Shown here: positions 1-12,115 of the stretch, one piece after another | Position numbering within the stretch: the stretch's first letter is position 1 | Layout of the letters: every line of letters begins with the position of its first letter | Source: Phycomyces blakesleeanus NRRL 1555(-) | Taxonomy: Eukaryota; Mucoromycota; Mucoromycetes; Mucorales; Phycomycetaceae | Reading direction: 5' to 3' | Length of the DNA stretch: 64,000 bases | NCBI RefSeq assembly: GCF_001638985.1 | Contig: NW_017265141.1 | Span: 1,726,684-1,790,683, forward strand | Program-made: the position numbers and the translations under genes | Notes under the pieces: generated by a model | The model's database searches: none | Told to the model about the DNA's origin: nothing | Seen by the model: only the letters and a program-made list of their open reading frames with translations

Positions 1-1889
1 CAAAAGTTTGTGTATTATTGTTGGGGATGTAGGTTTCTGGTTGGTCGATATGACTTTTGTATGTCTGACGATAATCTTCTGAGCGAACCCGCGCCAATGT
101 TTGCGTAGATCCTTGTGGTGAGAATCCTAGAACAGAATTATCTTGAATTTCGGGACTAAATTGGCCATAAGATTGGCTGTCTGGACTTCCAAAGGCCAAC
201 GTCGACTCATGCCGAATGACTTTACGCTGAACTATGTGTACAGGATTAGACAAACCATAACTCTAGTCATTTCGGCCAATACTTACACGGAGGTCCAAAT
301 ACGCCTGAATCTCCCCATCTTGGTCGTTTGTTTTTAATCAGTTTAATCGGGTAAGCGTGCCGGAAATTGATGGGATCATGAGGATCATAGTGATCCGGGC
401 GCTGAGGAGCTGACCACCTATCGGGCATGGATGGGCGTGCGTTGACGTGAACGTGAGTAGGCGATTCGCGGTAGAAAGAATGTAAGTTGGATTGAGCTCC
501 CAAATGTCTCTCATGAAGACTAGGACGTATTTTATATTCATTGAGTTGTGGTCTAGGCATATACGAGGGCAATTTGGCAAGATCTTCCGGAAGTCTTTTG
601 GGAATTTCTCTACGTAATATGTCGAAACCTTCGTTGAAATGCATATAGTGTGATTCGAGAGGTGCCTTGCGTTTTTCCAACGGCGATCTGTTCAAGATAG
701 ATCCTATTGCGGTCGGCGCGTGTTCATTAAACTGTGTTTTGTTGCCAAGATTATTCGGGTTAATTATATCAAAGCCCAGGGAATTAATACCGAGACCTAG
801 GGGAGGATTTGTTTTAAGTGGCTGAATACTGGATTCAATGGTGGCGTGAGTCTCATTTCCATTGGTGTTCATATGGCCTTCAAACTCTTCCGAGCTTGTT
901 CCAAGTGTGTCCGAACTGGTTTGAGCGGAGGAGTGAGGGGTAATAGGTTGGATTGCTATTTTGTCTTGATTTGGAAGAGGTAAAACATCGGTACCCTGAA
1001 GGTTGTTTTGTACTTGGGGTACTTGGGATACTTGGGATACTTGGGATACTTGGGATACTTGGGATACTTGGGGTACTTGAGGTACTTGAGGTACTTGCGT
1101 GCTTATTGTGGATTTCAATGAAGATGGGGAATTTAAAGAGATTTGTGGGAGCAATGAGCCTTCTAGGATATTAATATTTGCAATGGGAGATGTTGGCATT
1201 GTTGGTAATGTTTCTAGTGTAGCGGTACTAGCGCCTGGGGATCCCCTAGCCTTTGAAGTGGTTTCTTGTGGCAATGGAGAAGTGGATTTAATAATAGAAG
1301 CCAAAGGTTCATCAGTGCTGCCTGTTGTTTTTGGTTTCTCCACTGTTTCACCAATTTTTTCTTGCGGGACAAACTTCTGTTTATCTTCTGGAGAAGAAGA
1401 GCGGGTTTTACGTGATTCAGCAGGAATCTGAGACGCGTTATCACTATTATCTTTTAAGGCAGGCGTAATTTCAAGCGCACTAGGTGATTTGCTTTTTGAC
1501 GGAGAGGGATCGTTTGAGCCGCGCGACACATTCTTTTGAGAATCGTTAAATGGATTTGGCAATTCTCCTTTTTTCTGATCGGTACTTTTGGTCTCTTGAC
1601 TAGACTTTAAGTGATCGGATTTAAGTACAATGTCAGCTACAGGCGAATCACCAAGGTTTATCTGAGAAGAAAGGAATTCTTCGAATATAGGCGAAGTGTT
1701 CTTTGTAGGCTGGGATTCATGCTTGACAGGGGCTGGTGGTGAAGGTGTCTTGACAATTAGACGTAAACGTGGGGTAGATCTACTTTCATTTGTTCCATCA
1801 TTATTGAATTCTTGATCTCGTAGTGATGCTTCAGAGACATTGGTTTGCTCTATTGGTAGAGTATCAGAAGTAGATGGCAACGGTGGCAT
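1..1889 (-). CDS. Unrecognised Ser/Pro/Thr-rich protein, 3' end beyond window
   Basis: Two exons are visible: 1889-287 (534 codons plus one base) and 231-1. They are separated by a 55-nt intron with a strong GTAAGT donor, a CTAAT branch-like site and an ACATAG acceptor. Ignoring the intron, the frame stops at 267; splicing keeps it open to the window edge, so at least 611 residues are encoded. The protein is low complexity, with many S/T-P sites, lysine-rich patches and a tandem run of V-P-Q and V-S-Q triplets around residues 265-295 (encoded by a GGGATACTT-type DNA repeat at about 1016-1095). The part near the splice site (RPRWGDSGVF, then basic and aromatic residues) looks more ordered. There is no signal peptide or membrane segment. 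I do not recognise the family; a disordered nuclear or regulatory protein is possible but is only inference. The start is the first ATG after an AT/poly-A leader. Confidence 0.7.
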
Positions 1890-1941
1890 GCCAAATCAAG
1901 TGAACCTTATTAATATAGTTGACAAGTTGTATGTGTATGTG

Positions 1942-1974
<33 letters not shown>

Positions 1975-2771
1975 GGGTGTGTATAAGAGAAAGCAAACAA
2001 GCGTAAGAGAAAAATTGACAGAAGAGAAAAAGAACCGAAACACCCCCCCAAAAAAACCCACTTAAAACCAAATAATTTTTTTTAAAAAAATAAAAATAAA
2101 AAATAGATGAGTAATAATAATAATATTTTATCACTATTCTTGCCTTGCATTGCCTTGTCTTGTTTTTGCTGCCCTTTGTTCTTATTTTCTGTGGTGATAA
2201 AAAAAATTAAATTGCCAGTGCCAGTGCCAGTGCCACTTGGTTATTCAAGCCATAAGCGGATACAACTAGACCAATCGACATAAGAATTCAGGGCATCAAA
2301 TGATTATTCTCTTAATAGCACAACCAGGTCAAATGATGCTTTTGTAAAATACTAACTTGATAAAAATCATCAGTAATTCCATATTAAATCATACTTCTTT
2401 ATTAATTATAGTTTTCCTTTGTAATCTCTACTTCATATAAATATAGTGCCTACGATATCAAATGGCGGATTCTAAGAGTCAATTTGTATATTGAAAATAA
2501 TTAAATAAATAAATCACTTTGCAGTTTCAAAGGTACTCAATCAGCGGGTGGAAGGTCTTTGTTTTGTTTGGTCGACCAGATCGTGGGTTATGGTAATAAA
2601 CTAGCATAAATCGTTTATTATAACTTCTATAGAGGTTTATTCTTATTATTATCCAAGTGTTCAAAAGAAACAATAGCATAATACGGAATAAAGTTTCTTT
2701 TCATAGTCTAAAGTATAGTGTTTAATATCTGAGAGATTCTTATATAAAGGTCTTCATTAGCGTTAAATTTA
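1890..2771. other. Intergenic: microsatellites, no gene seen
   Basis: This is the 5' flank of the minus-strand gene on the left. It holds a TG/TA microsatellite at about 1927-1974, poly-A/C tracts near 2040-2100, and a short CCAGTG tandem repeat near 2215-2234. Reading frames here are short and simple-sequence only. Confidence 0.7.
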
Positions 2772-3200
2772 TTATACTTGACACCGTTCTTTTATCAATT
2801 GCCCAAATTTTTGGTCTATAAGATTTAATTCAGGTGAATATTGAGGAAGGTGAATCTACTGATATTATTTCCTGCTGGTAATTAAAGCATCAAGCATTTC
2901 ACGAGTATGAATAACCAAACTGTCCATAACAAGGTAAGTATCCTTTCATTTCTGAAACTTTATCCAAATAACTCAAACTGTTCCTTAGAAACCAGAGGTA
3001 GTGGATAGGGCATGAGAGTGTGTGAATTTGAAAACAGAATAAAAACTCTAATATCCAAGTAGTTAACGAAACCTCTTAATATAATATACAACATTTTATG
3101 TTTCTTGTGCTTGACATTGAAATTTGATTCTAAAACACATTGTGAATTGTTAAGTGACGAGTGACGTATTCTGTGGCACTCCAAGGACGGACTTTTTTTT
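2772..3200 (-). pseudogene. Relic of a Tc1/mariner-type (DDE_3) transposase
   Basis: On the minus strand the last 26 codons read HLPQYSPELNLIDQKFGQ and on to a stop at 2772. That is the catalytic-E block of Tc1-type transposases, and the same block in the younger copy at 50.9-52.1 kb reads HLPPYSAELNPIEQFW. Just upstream the relic has VMDSLVIHTREMLDALITSR against VIDNAPIHASKTIDELIASR in the younger copy, so the second catalytic D is still visible. Two in-frame stops separate these blocks, and the more upstream part (to about 3200) aligns only in pieces with frameshifts and stops. No terminal repeats were recognised. The relic ends about 70 bp before the VPS29 start codon, so it occupies that gene's promoter region. 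Confidence 0.7.
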
Positions 3201-3271
3201 TATATTCCTTCCTTAAAGCTGGTATCATTTTTCTCTTGGACTGGAACTATTCATATTCCTTGTAATTTGCA

Positions 3272-4214
3272 ATGGTGGTAAGATGACCCGAGAAAAAAAA
3301 AGTCTCATCTCACCATAAACTGCATTAGTTAGTACTTGTTATCGGGGACCTACACATTCCTCATCGTGTCCATGACCTACCCGCAAAATTCAAAAAGTTA
3401 TTGGTAAGAGTCGAGTTGGCAGACTGGATGCCAAAAGAGTTGTATATAGTAAAAAAGAAAGAAAGAGGAGAGACGAAGATAGGTTATAATATTGGGTTTT
3501 CTTGTAATGAGAGTCCAAATGTATATATAATTACAAATATTAATAATAATAATAAAAAAAAGGTACCAGGAAAGATACAGCAGATTATTTGCACAGGAAA
3601 TATCTGTGACAAGGAAACCTTTGATTATCTGAGAACTATTGCTGGTGATATTATAGTAGTCAAGGGTGATTTTGATCAAGTAAGATGATGGTATAGAAAG
3701 TATATTGGAACATTAAATCTTACAAATTTCTATCTCTTATTTTCTCTATTAACAAAAAACGAATAGAATTCAACATTCCCTCAATCCAAGGTAGTAGTTC
3801 ATGGTAACATGCGCGTAGGTGTTTTACATGGTCACCAAGTGATTCCATGGGGAGACACAGAGTCGTTGGCTATTACTGCACGTCAAATGGAAGTAGATGT
3901 GCTCTTGACTGGCCACACGCATCGATTCGAGGCATTTGAAATGAACGGGAAGTTTTTTATCAATCCAGGAAGTGCTACAGGTGCCTATTCTTCATGCCCT
4001 GACACAGTGTAAGCTAGGAAGGATTATAAATATATGTATGTGTCTGTATGAAGCTGACACTATCTTATTACCTAGTGATCCTATACCCTCTTTTGTATTG
4101 ATGGATATCCAAGGTAGCACGGTGATTAGTTACGTCTACAGACTTATCGATGGAGAGGTTAATGTGGAAAAGTTGGAGTACAAGAAGCAGGCTGATTCTA
4201 GCAAACTTTTGTAA
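3272..4214 (+). CDS. VPS29: Retromer subunit VPS29
   Basis: Five exons: 3272-3277, 3329-3403, 3563-3679, 3767-4008 and 4076-4214, giving 192 residues (animal VPS29 is about 182-186). The first coding exon is only ATG GTG, followed by [13 protein letters not shown]. Later blocks are [56 protein letters not shown] and [11 protein letters not shown], matching VPS29 throughout. The family has a metallophosphoesterase fold. It joins VPS35 and VPS26 in the retromer core that recycles cargo from endosomes, and is generally thought to act as a scaffold rather than an enzyme. All introns are GT-AG with donors GTAAGA/GTAAGC. Microsatellite-rich DNA follows the stop, and the next gene is convergent. The start exon relies on family length and a clean splice, so it is slightly less certain than the rest. 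Confidence 0.95.
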
Positions 4215-4233
4215 CATACATACATACATAATA

Positions 4234-4266
<33 letters not shown>

Positions 4267-4408
4267 AAAGAAGTATAAATACATTGGAATTTTTTTTTTA
4301 AGATGAAATGAAATGAAATTTATTTTTGTTTTGTGTGTGTATTAAGTAAAAGACAGTATTAATTTTGTCAGATTTGAAGGTGATAAGGATATAAATGACT
4401 GGAGAAAA

Positions 4409-4439
<31 letters not shown>

Positions 4440-4566
4440 GGAAAAGAAGTATATATATATATAAAAATTATAAATAAATTAAAATAAGATAAAATAAAAT
4501 AGAAAATTAATACAGTATAAAAAAAAGAAAAAGAAAAATGGATAATGCTTAAGTTTGTGCCATCTT

Positions 4567-4602
<36 letters not shown>

Positions 4603-4639
4603 GTGGCTAGTGCTATTAAAATGGTAATATATATGTGTA
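4215..4639. repeat. Simple-sequence intergenic DNA between convergent genes
   Basis: This is AT-rich DNA with an AAAT run near 4235-4265 and AAT triplet runs near 4418-4438 and 4567-4602. It presumably contains the 3' ends of the two convergent genes. No gene seen. Confidence 0.7.
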
Positions 4640-4781
4640 TCACTCTTCATCCTCTTCCTCCTCTTCTATAATCATTCGCGACCCCAGTCGTTGTCTTGAA
4701 TTATCTAGAACAAATGTACTCGGCCGTAAACGAGGTACCAAAAGTTCAAATCGCCTTGGTGGAGGCTGTGGTGTGATTTTC
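4640..4781 (-). other. Possible terminal exon of the kinase gene
   Basis: After a TTTAG acceptor the minus strand reads KITPQPPPRRFEL in the frame expected from the 4891 donor, then runs to an early stop near 4701. From the middle on, the adjacent frame looks like protein (LVPRLRPSTFVLDNSRQRLG, then an acidic tail and a TGA at 4640). The two halves differ by one base in a five-T run. Either the exon is real with a one-base difference, or the splice phase is not the one I chose, or this is only 3' UTR. Confidence 0.4.
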
Positions 4782-4849
4782 TAAATACACATATGCATAC
4801 ATACATATTTATAAATACATATCAAATGAGAACCAAGTCATAAAAATAA

Positions 4850-7800
4850 CTATTCTGGTTTGCTTTCTTTTTGTTTTGCATAACACTTTACCAAAGTAGT
4901 GGTTACAGGTACAGGCACGGGTACAGAAACAGGCGCAATTGTGGACAGACTTGTAGGAGCAATTACAGGCACAGGAACAGGCACAGGAACAGACACAGGA
5001 ACAGACACAGGCACAGGAACAGGCGCTGGTTCGGGAGCTTGCACCGCCTTTTCCTCAGTCACCTCACCCTTTTCTTTTTCAGTCTCAATATCCACCTCAT
5101 TAATAGAGGATGCAGGAGAAGACACGGACGAATTTCCTTGATCTTCACGGGAGCTTTCACTGTCTGTGCATGTAGTGGAAAGAGACTCGATAGAAGAAGG
5201 TGAAGCGGGTGCCTTGAAAATGTTCGATTTTTCTAGTATTAAGAAATCATCGCTCATACTCTTCTTGACTACACCACCGCTGTATATTGGACAGTTGTGG
5301 GAGCACAGATCGATCTCCGTAACTGTAACAGGTACGCCTGTCATGGAAATATAGGGAGGTGTCGTGACAATGGAGAACATATCGGTAGTCATCTTGGGGG
5401 TAATGAGGACAGGGGAAGGTACAGTGATGTTGCTTGCCTTGGTGCTATACAACGTTTGCCTAGGATTTTTGGAGGCCATTGCTTTTTTTAGAGGTTTAGT
5501 GAGCTCAGAAGAGGAGGGAGTCGTAGATTCTCCAGAGGTAGTACTGTATGTGAACTGATCTAATTCACTGATTGGGGGACTAGAAAGTTGTAACAAATGG
5601 CGACGATGCTTCTGACTTCCATATCTGTGCCTTGACATTGATATGGCTAGGTCGTGTGTCCATGCCTGAGATGGTGCCTGCACTTGCGAGCGCGCTTCAA
5701 GGAGAGAAAGAGTTCGATTGTTTTCCACGGACAGGGGGGGTGTTATTGGCTCAAGATGTATCTTTTGGTCAGGGAGAGGTTCTTGATGCTTATTATGTGT
5801 ACCAAACCATGATTTGACAGACGTCAGCCAGCCGGTCTTGTCGCGTGGGTTGTGCAAACTAGGCGGACTCTGTTGAGCAAGGGAGCTATCGGTCTTGGGG
5901 TGGCAAGATCCCTTTTCCTTTTCCTTTTCCTTTTCTTGGGCGTCTACTTCACGGGAAATATGGTGCAACCCTGGAGAGGGTCGTGCAGTGCATTCGGAAT
6001 AAGATGTATTCGCAGCCCCGCTCTCAGGACGGGTCTGTCTGGGCCATGCATCCTGCTCTTGGTGTAGAGGAAGGACGACGGTCAGGCTGTTTTTGTCACC
6101 GAGTTTGGTTAGCAACATCTGCCACAACGTGCCTGGTGCATCACAGTGTTTCGACCGCATGCGTCTCAAAGCAATTTCGTCGAATCCTGCTGATCTGAGG
6201 GCAGTAAAGAGTTGGTATTCGATGGGTGTCATGGCAGTATCCTGATTAGCAGCATGTGAAGGCGAATATGAAGGTAAAGTTGAGAGTGAAAGTGAAGGTA
6301 GTGGTGGTAAAGACACTCTGTTGAACGTGCCACCATTTTTCTTTGTTGAAATGGGCGCCGAGTGCCGAGAGAGAGCTCGATCATCAGCATGCATGGTCTG
6401 TAACAATGCACGCGCAGAGTGTACGCGGGTGGTTTCTTGCGTCAGATAGTTTGCATCAAGTGCATTAAAAGTATCTTTGGCACTCCATCGATCGTCGTAG
6501 CTTGATGCGTCTGTGAGAGTGTCACCTTTTGTGAACCCAGGTCGTTGGGGGTCGGAGAAGATGGAATCTAAATCAGAATAAGATGTATCCTGGGGAGAGA
6601 GTCTGTCAAAATCGTCTTCCTCGTCATCAAAAGACTTTGACAACCAAGGATGAGCGAGAATACTGTCTATTGATATTCTATCGGAGGGCTTGAGTTTTAA
6701 CATACGATGGACGAGATCGGCGGTTTCTGGAAAATAAGTAATGTATAAAATGGTCCAAAGTTGTTGTTTTTGATCTTTTTCTTCTTTTTCTTCTTCTTTA
6801 ATTCCCTTTATTTTAAGCTGTGTTTATTTACCTGGAGAGAAGTAGCTAGGTATGCTATAATCTAGACCAACAATTTTACGCTCTATGATAATCTCATTGT
6901 CATCGTCAAATGGTAGCTCGCCTGCAAGCAAGGTGTACAAAATGACACCCAGTGACCACACGTCCGTTTCTGTAAATATACGAATAATGCTTCGAGTAAA
7001 TCATACAAAGGAAGAAAGGAAGAAGAAGAAGAAAAAAAATCGTATTATCTGAATTACTTACCAGGACCTGTGTAGTTTTGACGCCGAATTACCTCTAAGA
7101 ATAATACATGCGTGATGAAATAAATAAATAAATAAGCAAGCAAGCAAGCAAGGGATAAGAAAAAAGAAAGATAAGCATATGCTTTTATATATACATATAT
7201 AATTATGATTATGATTATGATTATGATTTTTTACCTGGAGCAGAATAGGCTAGACTTCCACAAAATGTGCCCAGCATTTGGTTCTTTTCGGCTTGTCGTG
7301 CAAACCCAAAATCACAAAGCTTAGCATTGTATTCCGCATCCAGGAGAATATTTTCGAGTTTCAGATCGCTAAAGAAGTCATAATGAATTGGGTTATCATC
7401 ATATTGGTTCACGTATTTGTTTTCGAATGTATGTATGTATGTGTGTGTGTACGTATGTATGTATGTACGTATATATGCATGTATATATGTATGTATATAT
7501 ATATATATGTGTATATGCATGCATGCATGTGTGTATGTATGTGTGTGTGTGTGTGTAGTTGTAGTTGTAGGTGTAGGTGTAGGTGTGTGTGTGTGTAATT
7601 AGAGTCGTACCGATGAATTATGTTGTGTGAGTGACAAAAGAGGACGGCATCTACTAGTTGAAGAAACCAACGCTGGGTCTGGCGCTCCGAAAATCGCCCG
7701 CATCGGGTCAACATGTCAAATAATTCACCATTTGGGCAATATTCGGATATGATATGGATGGAAGATTCGGTCATTAACACTTCGTAAAGTGTGACGATAT

Positions 7801-8366
7801 TAGGGTGGTAGAGTAATCGATGATTGTGTATCTCGCGTGCCATTAATGGGGCGTGCTGTTTGCTGATCTTCTTTATGGCTACTCTCTGTCCGGTCAGTTG
7901 GTGTACGCCAAGTCTGACTTTTCCATAAGTACCCTTTATATTTATTTTTATTAAATAGATTTATTGATTATTATTATATATATATATATATTTTAAAAAA
8001 AGGTAAGCAAAATTGAGCATCCATGGCAACCAGGCACGGTTTCCATAGTGATTTATTTTGTACATGTATAATTATTTACATAAATATATTTACCTCGCCG
8101 ATGGATTCTCCGATGGAATAGCACCCGACCGATGTCATCTTTGGGCTAGTGAGCTCTTTAAGCAGATCGGTATAGTCGGCAGCCAACTAAAATAAAATAA
8201 AAATAAAAAGTAAAAACCAAATAATCATAATAATCATAATCATAATAACTCCACAGAAACCATTTGAGTATCAATCTCAATCTCAATTTCAGTATCTATA
8301 TCTGTGTCTATTTGTATATACTTTTGCTTTCTGATTACGAATAGCAGAAGAACGTTGCGATAACAT
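4850..8366 (-). CDS. SNF1/AMPK-like (CAMKL group) Ser/Thr protein kinase with long C-terminal tail
   Basis: Seven exons on the minus strand: 8366-8322, 8186-8094, 7933-7611, 7368-7235, 7094-7062, 6969-6832 and 6726-4850, giving 880 residues. The kinase domain spans about residues 38-283 and looks active: glycine loop IGEGTYGKV (44-52), VAIK lysine 67, HRDLKLEN (153-160), DFG (173-175), a [10 protein letters not shown] activation segment ending near 199, and DVWSLG. The rest is disordered except a block at about 421-463 ([15 protein letters not shown], then [12 protein letters not shown]) that may be a small helical domain, and a PV/SV repeat near the C-terminus. I assign only the SNF1-like superfamily, not an orthologue. 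The 3' end is uncertain: a donor at 4891 (GTAAAG) could splice to an exon-like block starting at 4781. Intron 3 is filled by a TG/ATGT microsatellite. A pyrimidine-rich leader precedes the start codon. Confidence 0.88.
7369..7610. repeat. TG/ATGT microsatellite in kinase intron 3
   Basis: The intron between the HR and DLKLEN codons consists largely of ATGT, TG and GTAGTT-type runs at about 7425-7600. At 242 nt it is the longest intron of the gene, consistent with microsatellite growth inside an older short intron. Confidence 0.85.
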
Positions 8367-10237
8367 TTGTTGAATAATAATAATAATAATAATAATAGAT
8401 TTATAATATTTTAATAAAAAAAGAAAGAAAGATAATGAACTGGAGGGTCGTCAATGAAGAAGGAATGGAAAGGGTATTTGTTGATATTGCTGTGGAAGGG
8501 TGGCGTGAGTTGATGAGATGAGTTTGATTCTGGTAATGACGTTCAAACGAAGGTGAAGTGTCGGGTAATCCAGAATTTAGGGTGACATGGAAGAAAGGTG
8601 CATTGACGGAGACAAGAAAAGGAATGAAAGAAAAAAAAAGGGGGAGGAAAAGAAGAGGAAGAAAGGAAAGAAGAAGAATAAGAAAAAATAATATAAAAAT
8701 AATATAAAAATTATAAAATAATAATAATTGTTATTATAAGTGTGTGTGTGTATGTGTGTATATGCGTGTGTGTGTGTGTGTGTGTAGTACTCAGCTAACC
8801 AACAGCACACAAGCAGAAAGGTAAATTTTCAGTAACACCGATCACCTTGTTACATTTTCTATTAATAATAATAATAATGTTCTTCTTATTAATATTATTA
8901 TAGTCATTTGTTTCAATTTAATAGAGATTATTATATTTCAATATTTAGATTTTGTAATTGTTTGTTGTATTTATATCTCTGTGTATTAATTACTGAGATA
9001 TTGCCATTAGTCAACAAAAAATACAGTAGAGTCATGGTAAAGTCTAGATTGCCAAGACTAGCCTAACAATACGCCATAAAGACCATAAGAAAGAGAGAGA
9101 GATAATGATAAAGATATCAAGAAATAAAGAAATGCTATTATGATTATTGTTAAATAGTAAATATAAATATAAATATAAATATAAAAAAATAGACAATAAA
9201 GGTCTCCTTGATACAAGTCTTTCTTCTCCAAAGCTATAGTATAACTTTGGTTGTATGTATCTGTGTATCTGTGTATTTAAATCACATGGGTTACAAAGGG
9301 TAAATGTGGGTGATATTGAAGCACAGGAAATGTCCGGGTTGAGATAAAATACCTGATTGAATTTACCACACAACACACAAAATCTGTTTTTTGTTAATAG
9401 ACACGTTCTTGCTCCTCAACCAAGTTCAAACGTGGCTCTTATATCCTGTAGTCTTTAGGAGATGAGAACAATGGAATATTAACTTCCCCTATAGATATGT
9501 AGATATATAGATATATTACTAAAATAAATAATGACTTTAATAGTCTCAATTACTCTTACTATTATTTTTTTTTAGGTTGAATCGATGGTATTGTACAATG
9601 ACAATGTCATCTATGCTAATTTAGCATAAAGACTAAGGCAAATAAGTCTTTTATATCTGGCGGAGCTAATAATAATAATAAAATAAGAACTTCTATTTAG
9701 TTAAAAGGAGTTCAAGCCATGAGGTAAGAATCAAAGAAAATGTAGTGAAGATCTTGACAAATATATACGTGAATTTTTTTATTTTTTATTTATTTACAAT
9801 CTTAAGGGGAAAGCACGAGATAGACAGACCACCAAGCTTATATAGATATTTGCTCTAAAGGCTGTGTTCAATCAGGCGAATTTATAAAAGGTTGAACCAA
9901 GAAATCACTTAAGAAAAAAAAAGAATATTATATAAAAATCCATTTATATACAAAAAAGTCATATGGAATTCACAAAAAATCATGTTTCCCCAAATAGGAA
10001 AGCGGGTAAAGAAAATTAAAAAAAAAATAAAGGGCATTTTTCCTAGTCTTTAGGGCTCTTCTTCTTGTATATTTGCTTTAAGAAAAAAGAAAACAAGAAA
10101 AAGACAAAAGAAAACGAAAAAAAAAACAAGTCTTGGGTATTTGATTACTACCTTTCTTCTATTTATTATATAAAACCATTACGTCTCAAGATATTGTCGA
10201 CACTTTATATCAAACACACACTTATAAATAAACATTT
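8367..10237. other. Intergenic between two divergent genes
   Basis: About 1.9 kb of AT-rich DNA. The first ~200 bases next to the kinase are pyrimidine-rich on the minus strand and look like its leader. A TG microsatellite lies near 8738-8785 and several AAT runs follow. The remaining frames are short and low complexity. The promoters of both flanking genes should lie here, but I see no convincing single motif. Confidence 0.6.
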
Positions 10238-11497
10238 ATGCTCATGGAATCTTCAATGGTAATCACAATCATGATCAGAGCCAATCTAATCAACCTTTTC
10301 TAGTCAAATCCACCAGAAGCCATCATAACTCTCGAACCACATCCTTCTGCATCAACACCGACATTTGGTGCATCTCCTGCCTATACCTCAGACAGACCCC
10401 GTCGTCATACTATCACACGCCCAGACTCAGCTATGGCTCTATTGTCCGACACATCCACTGACGATGAAGACATACAACAAGAAGCATTCGACAGGATATC
10501 TGGCATATTGTCAAGCCTAATCCAGGAGGCAAATGATGCGGTTAATGGAATAGAAATCGAACGAGTCCAGATGATGAATAGGACCAAATCTACAGATTCA
10601 CATAGTCGCTCGAGATTACCGCGTCCGAAAAAGCCATTTAATCGGCCATCGTACACCCATTCTTCGTCTTCGTCTTCCTCAACATATTCTTCTTCTCCCT
10701 CAGCAACCCCAGATACCTTTCTTTCCAGATCACCCTCACCTTCCCAATCTCGTCCACCTGCACCTCTCCTAGCTACAAAGCGCTCAATCACCCCTCTCAA
10801 AAAAACCGCCACACAACCAAAACTGCAGGATCCACTCCTGGAATCGTTCAAGCGCCTTGATTCCTCAATGGCTCTGGTAGAGTCTCTCTCGCGTGACCTG
10901 GCCACGGACCCAGACGCTCAGCAGAGATCTCCTATCGAAAACAGACTGACGATCCTTCTTCTACTACCGCTCCTTCATATTCCACATGCATTCCTTAACA
11001 TGATCTTTGATTTCCTCACAGTGACCGAATCTGTTTCTTATGAGCATGTCCAATCCTCTAGCTTTCCGGTAGTCATAGTCTGGGGATTTTTCATTGCCTT
11101 GGCAAACATCATCATGAACTGCGTTGTCGAGAAACCTCCAGTGATAACCAAGACTCGCCGCCTGTCTCTTCCTGGCACTTACACCAGAACAATTGTCGTA
11201 CAAGACTACCAAACAAACACATCTCCTCTCTTGGTCGTCCCAGACCGAGCAGCCACCATTCATTCCTCAGGATCTCGTCGTAGACGGTCTACCCTCAGAG
11301 CTTCTCTATACAGAAGACGACAACCACATCACCAGCATAACTATGACAGTGCTCGCACACACACCAACACAGTACTCACACACAACCTCCTTGACGTGAA
11401 CACATCGGAATCACCTGTGGATTACATGTTGCCTGGAAGCTTTCTATTTCCTTCTACTACTGCTCGGCCAGTATTGGCAAGACGAAAGTCAATTTAA
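10238..11497 (+). CDS. Unrecognised membrane protein with two hydrophobic segments
   Basis: Two exons: 10238-10258 (seven codons, MLMESSM) and 10304-11497, with a 45-nt intron having a GTAATC donor, a CTAATC branch-like site and a TTTTCTAG acceptor; 404 residues. The internal ATG at 10433 is in frame, but upstream sequence such as EAIITLEPHPS and RPRRHTITRPD looks coding, so I place the start upstream. The N-terminal ~215 residues are Ser/Pro-rich with an acidic patch (STDDEDIQQE). Hydrophobic segments lie at about 220-246 (LTILLLLPLLHIPHAFLNMI) and 260-281 (FPVVIVWGFFIALANIIMN). The C-terminal part is basic with RRRRS and RRRQPHH. A tail-anchored or hairpin endomembrane protein is plausible; the family is not recognised. 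Confidence 0.75.
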
Positions 11498-12072
11498 GAA
11501 CCTTCATTACCACACACACAAATATACACATATTTATATATAGCAAACGAACAAACGAACAAACGAATGAACGAATGAACGAATGAACGAATGAACGAAC
11601 AAATGAACAAATGAACAAACAAACAAACACAAAAAAAATACGCACAAACAAGCTCAAGCAGAAGAACACGCATCCTTTTTCTCAATTTTCTTTCATCTCT
11701 ATTTATCTATTTCTCACACTCTCGCACACAGATTTTTTTTTCCAATGATACATATATATACACACATTATATAAACACATACATACATACACACACAGAG
11801 ATATATAAATGTATATACCTGTGTATGTATGTTGTATGTATATGAGCACGTTCACGTTCACATTCACAACTAGTTTCTTTGTATTCAAGCAATGTTAAGA
11901 CAATATTAGCCAATTGTTTGTTTCCTACACAATACATAGTATGTGTATGTATATTTATAATTGGGGGCCATTAGACTCTTAATTAACAAAAGCTTAGCAA
12001 GAAAAGAAAGAAGTACATTACCTTTATAAATCAAATTATTTGAACAAGTAAACCAGTAATGAAAAAGAATGA

Positions 12073-12115
<43 letters not shown>

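Noticed and set aside
3272..4214. VPS29 as a pseudogene broken into three frames
   Set aside because: All breaks coincide with good GT-AG introns and the joined protein is complete.
4871..5203. Plus-strand frames rich in Arg/His or Gly/Thr opposite the kinase tail
   Set aside because: They mirror the PV/SV repeat of the kinase C-terminus and have no independent support.
7409..7602. Open frames on both strands in the TG/ATGT tract
   Set aside because: They are translations of a microsatellite inside kinase intron 3.
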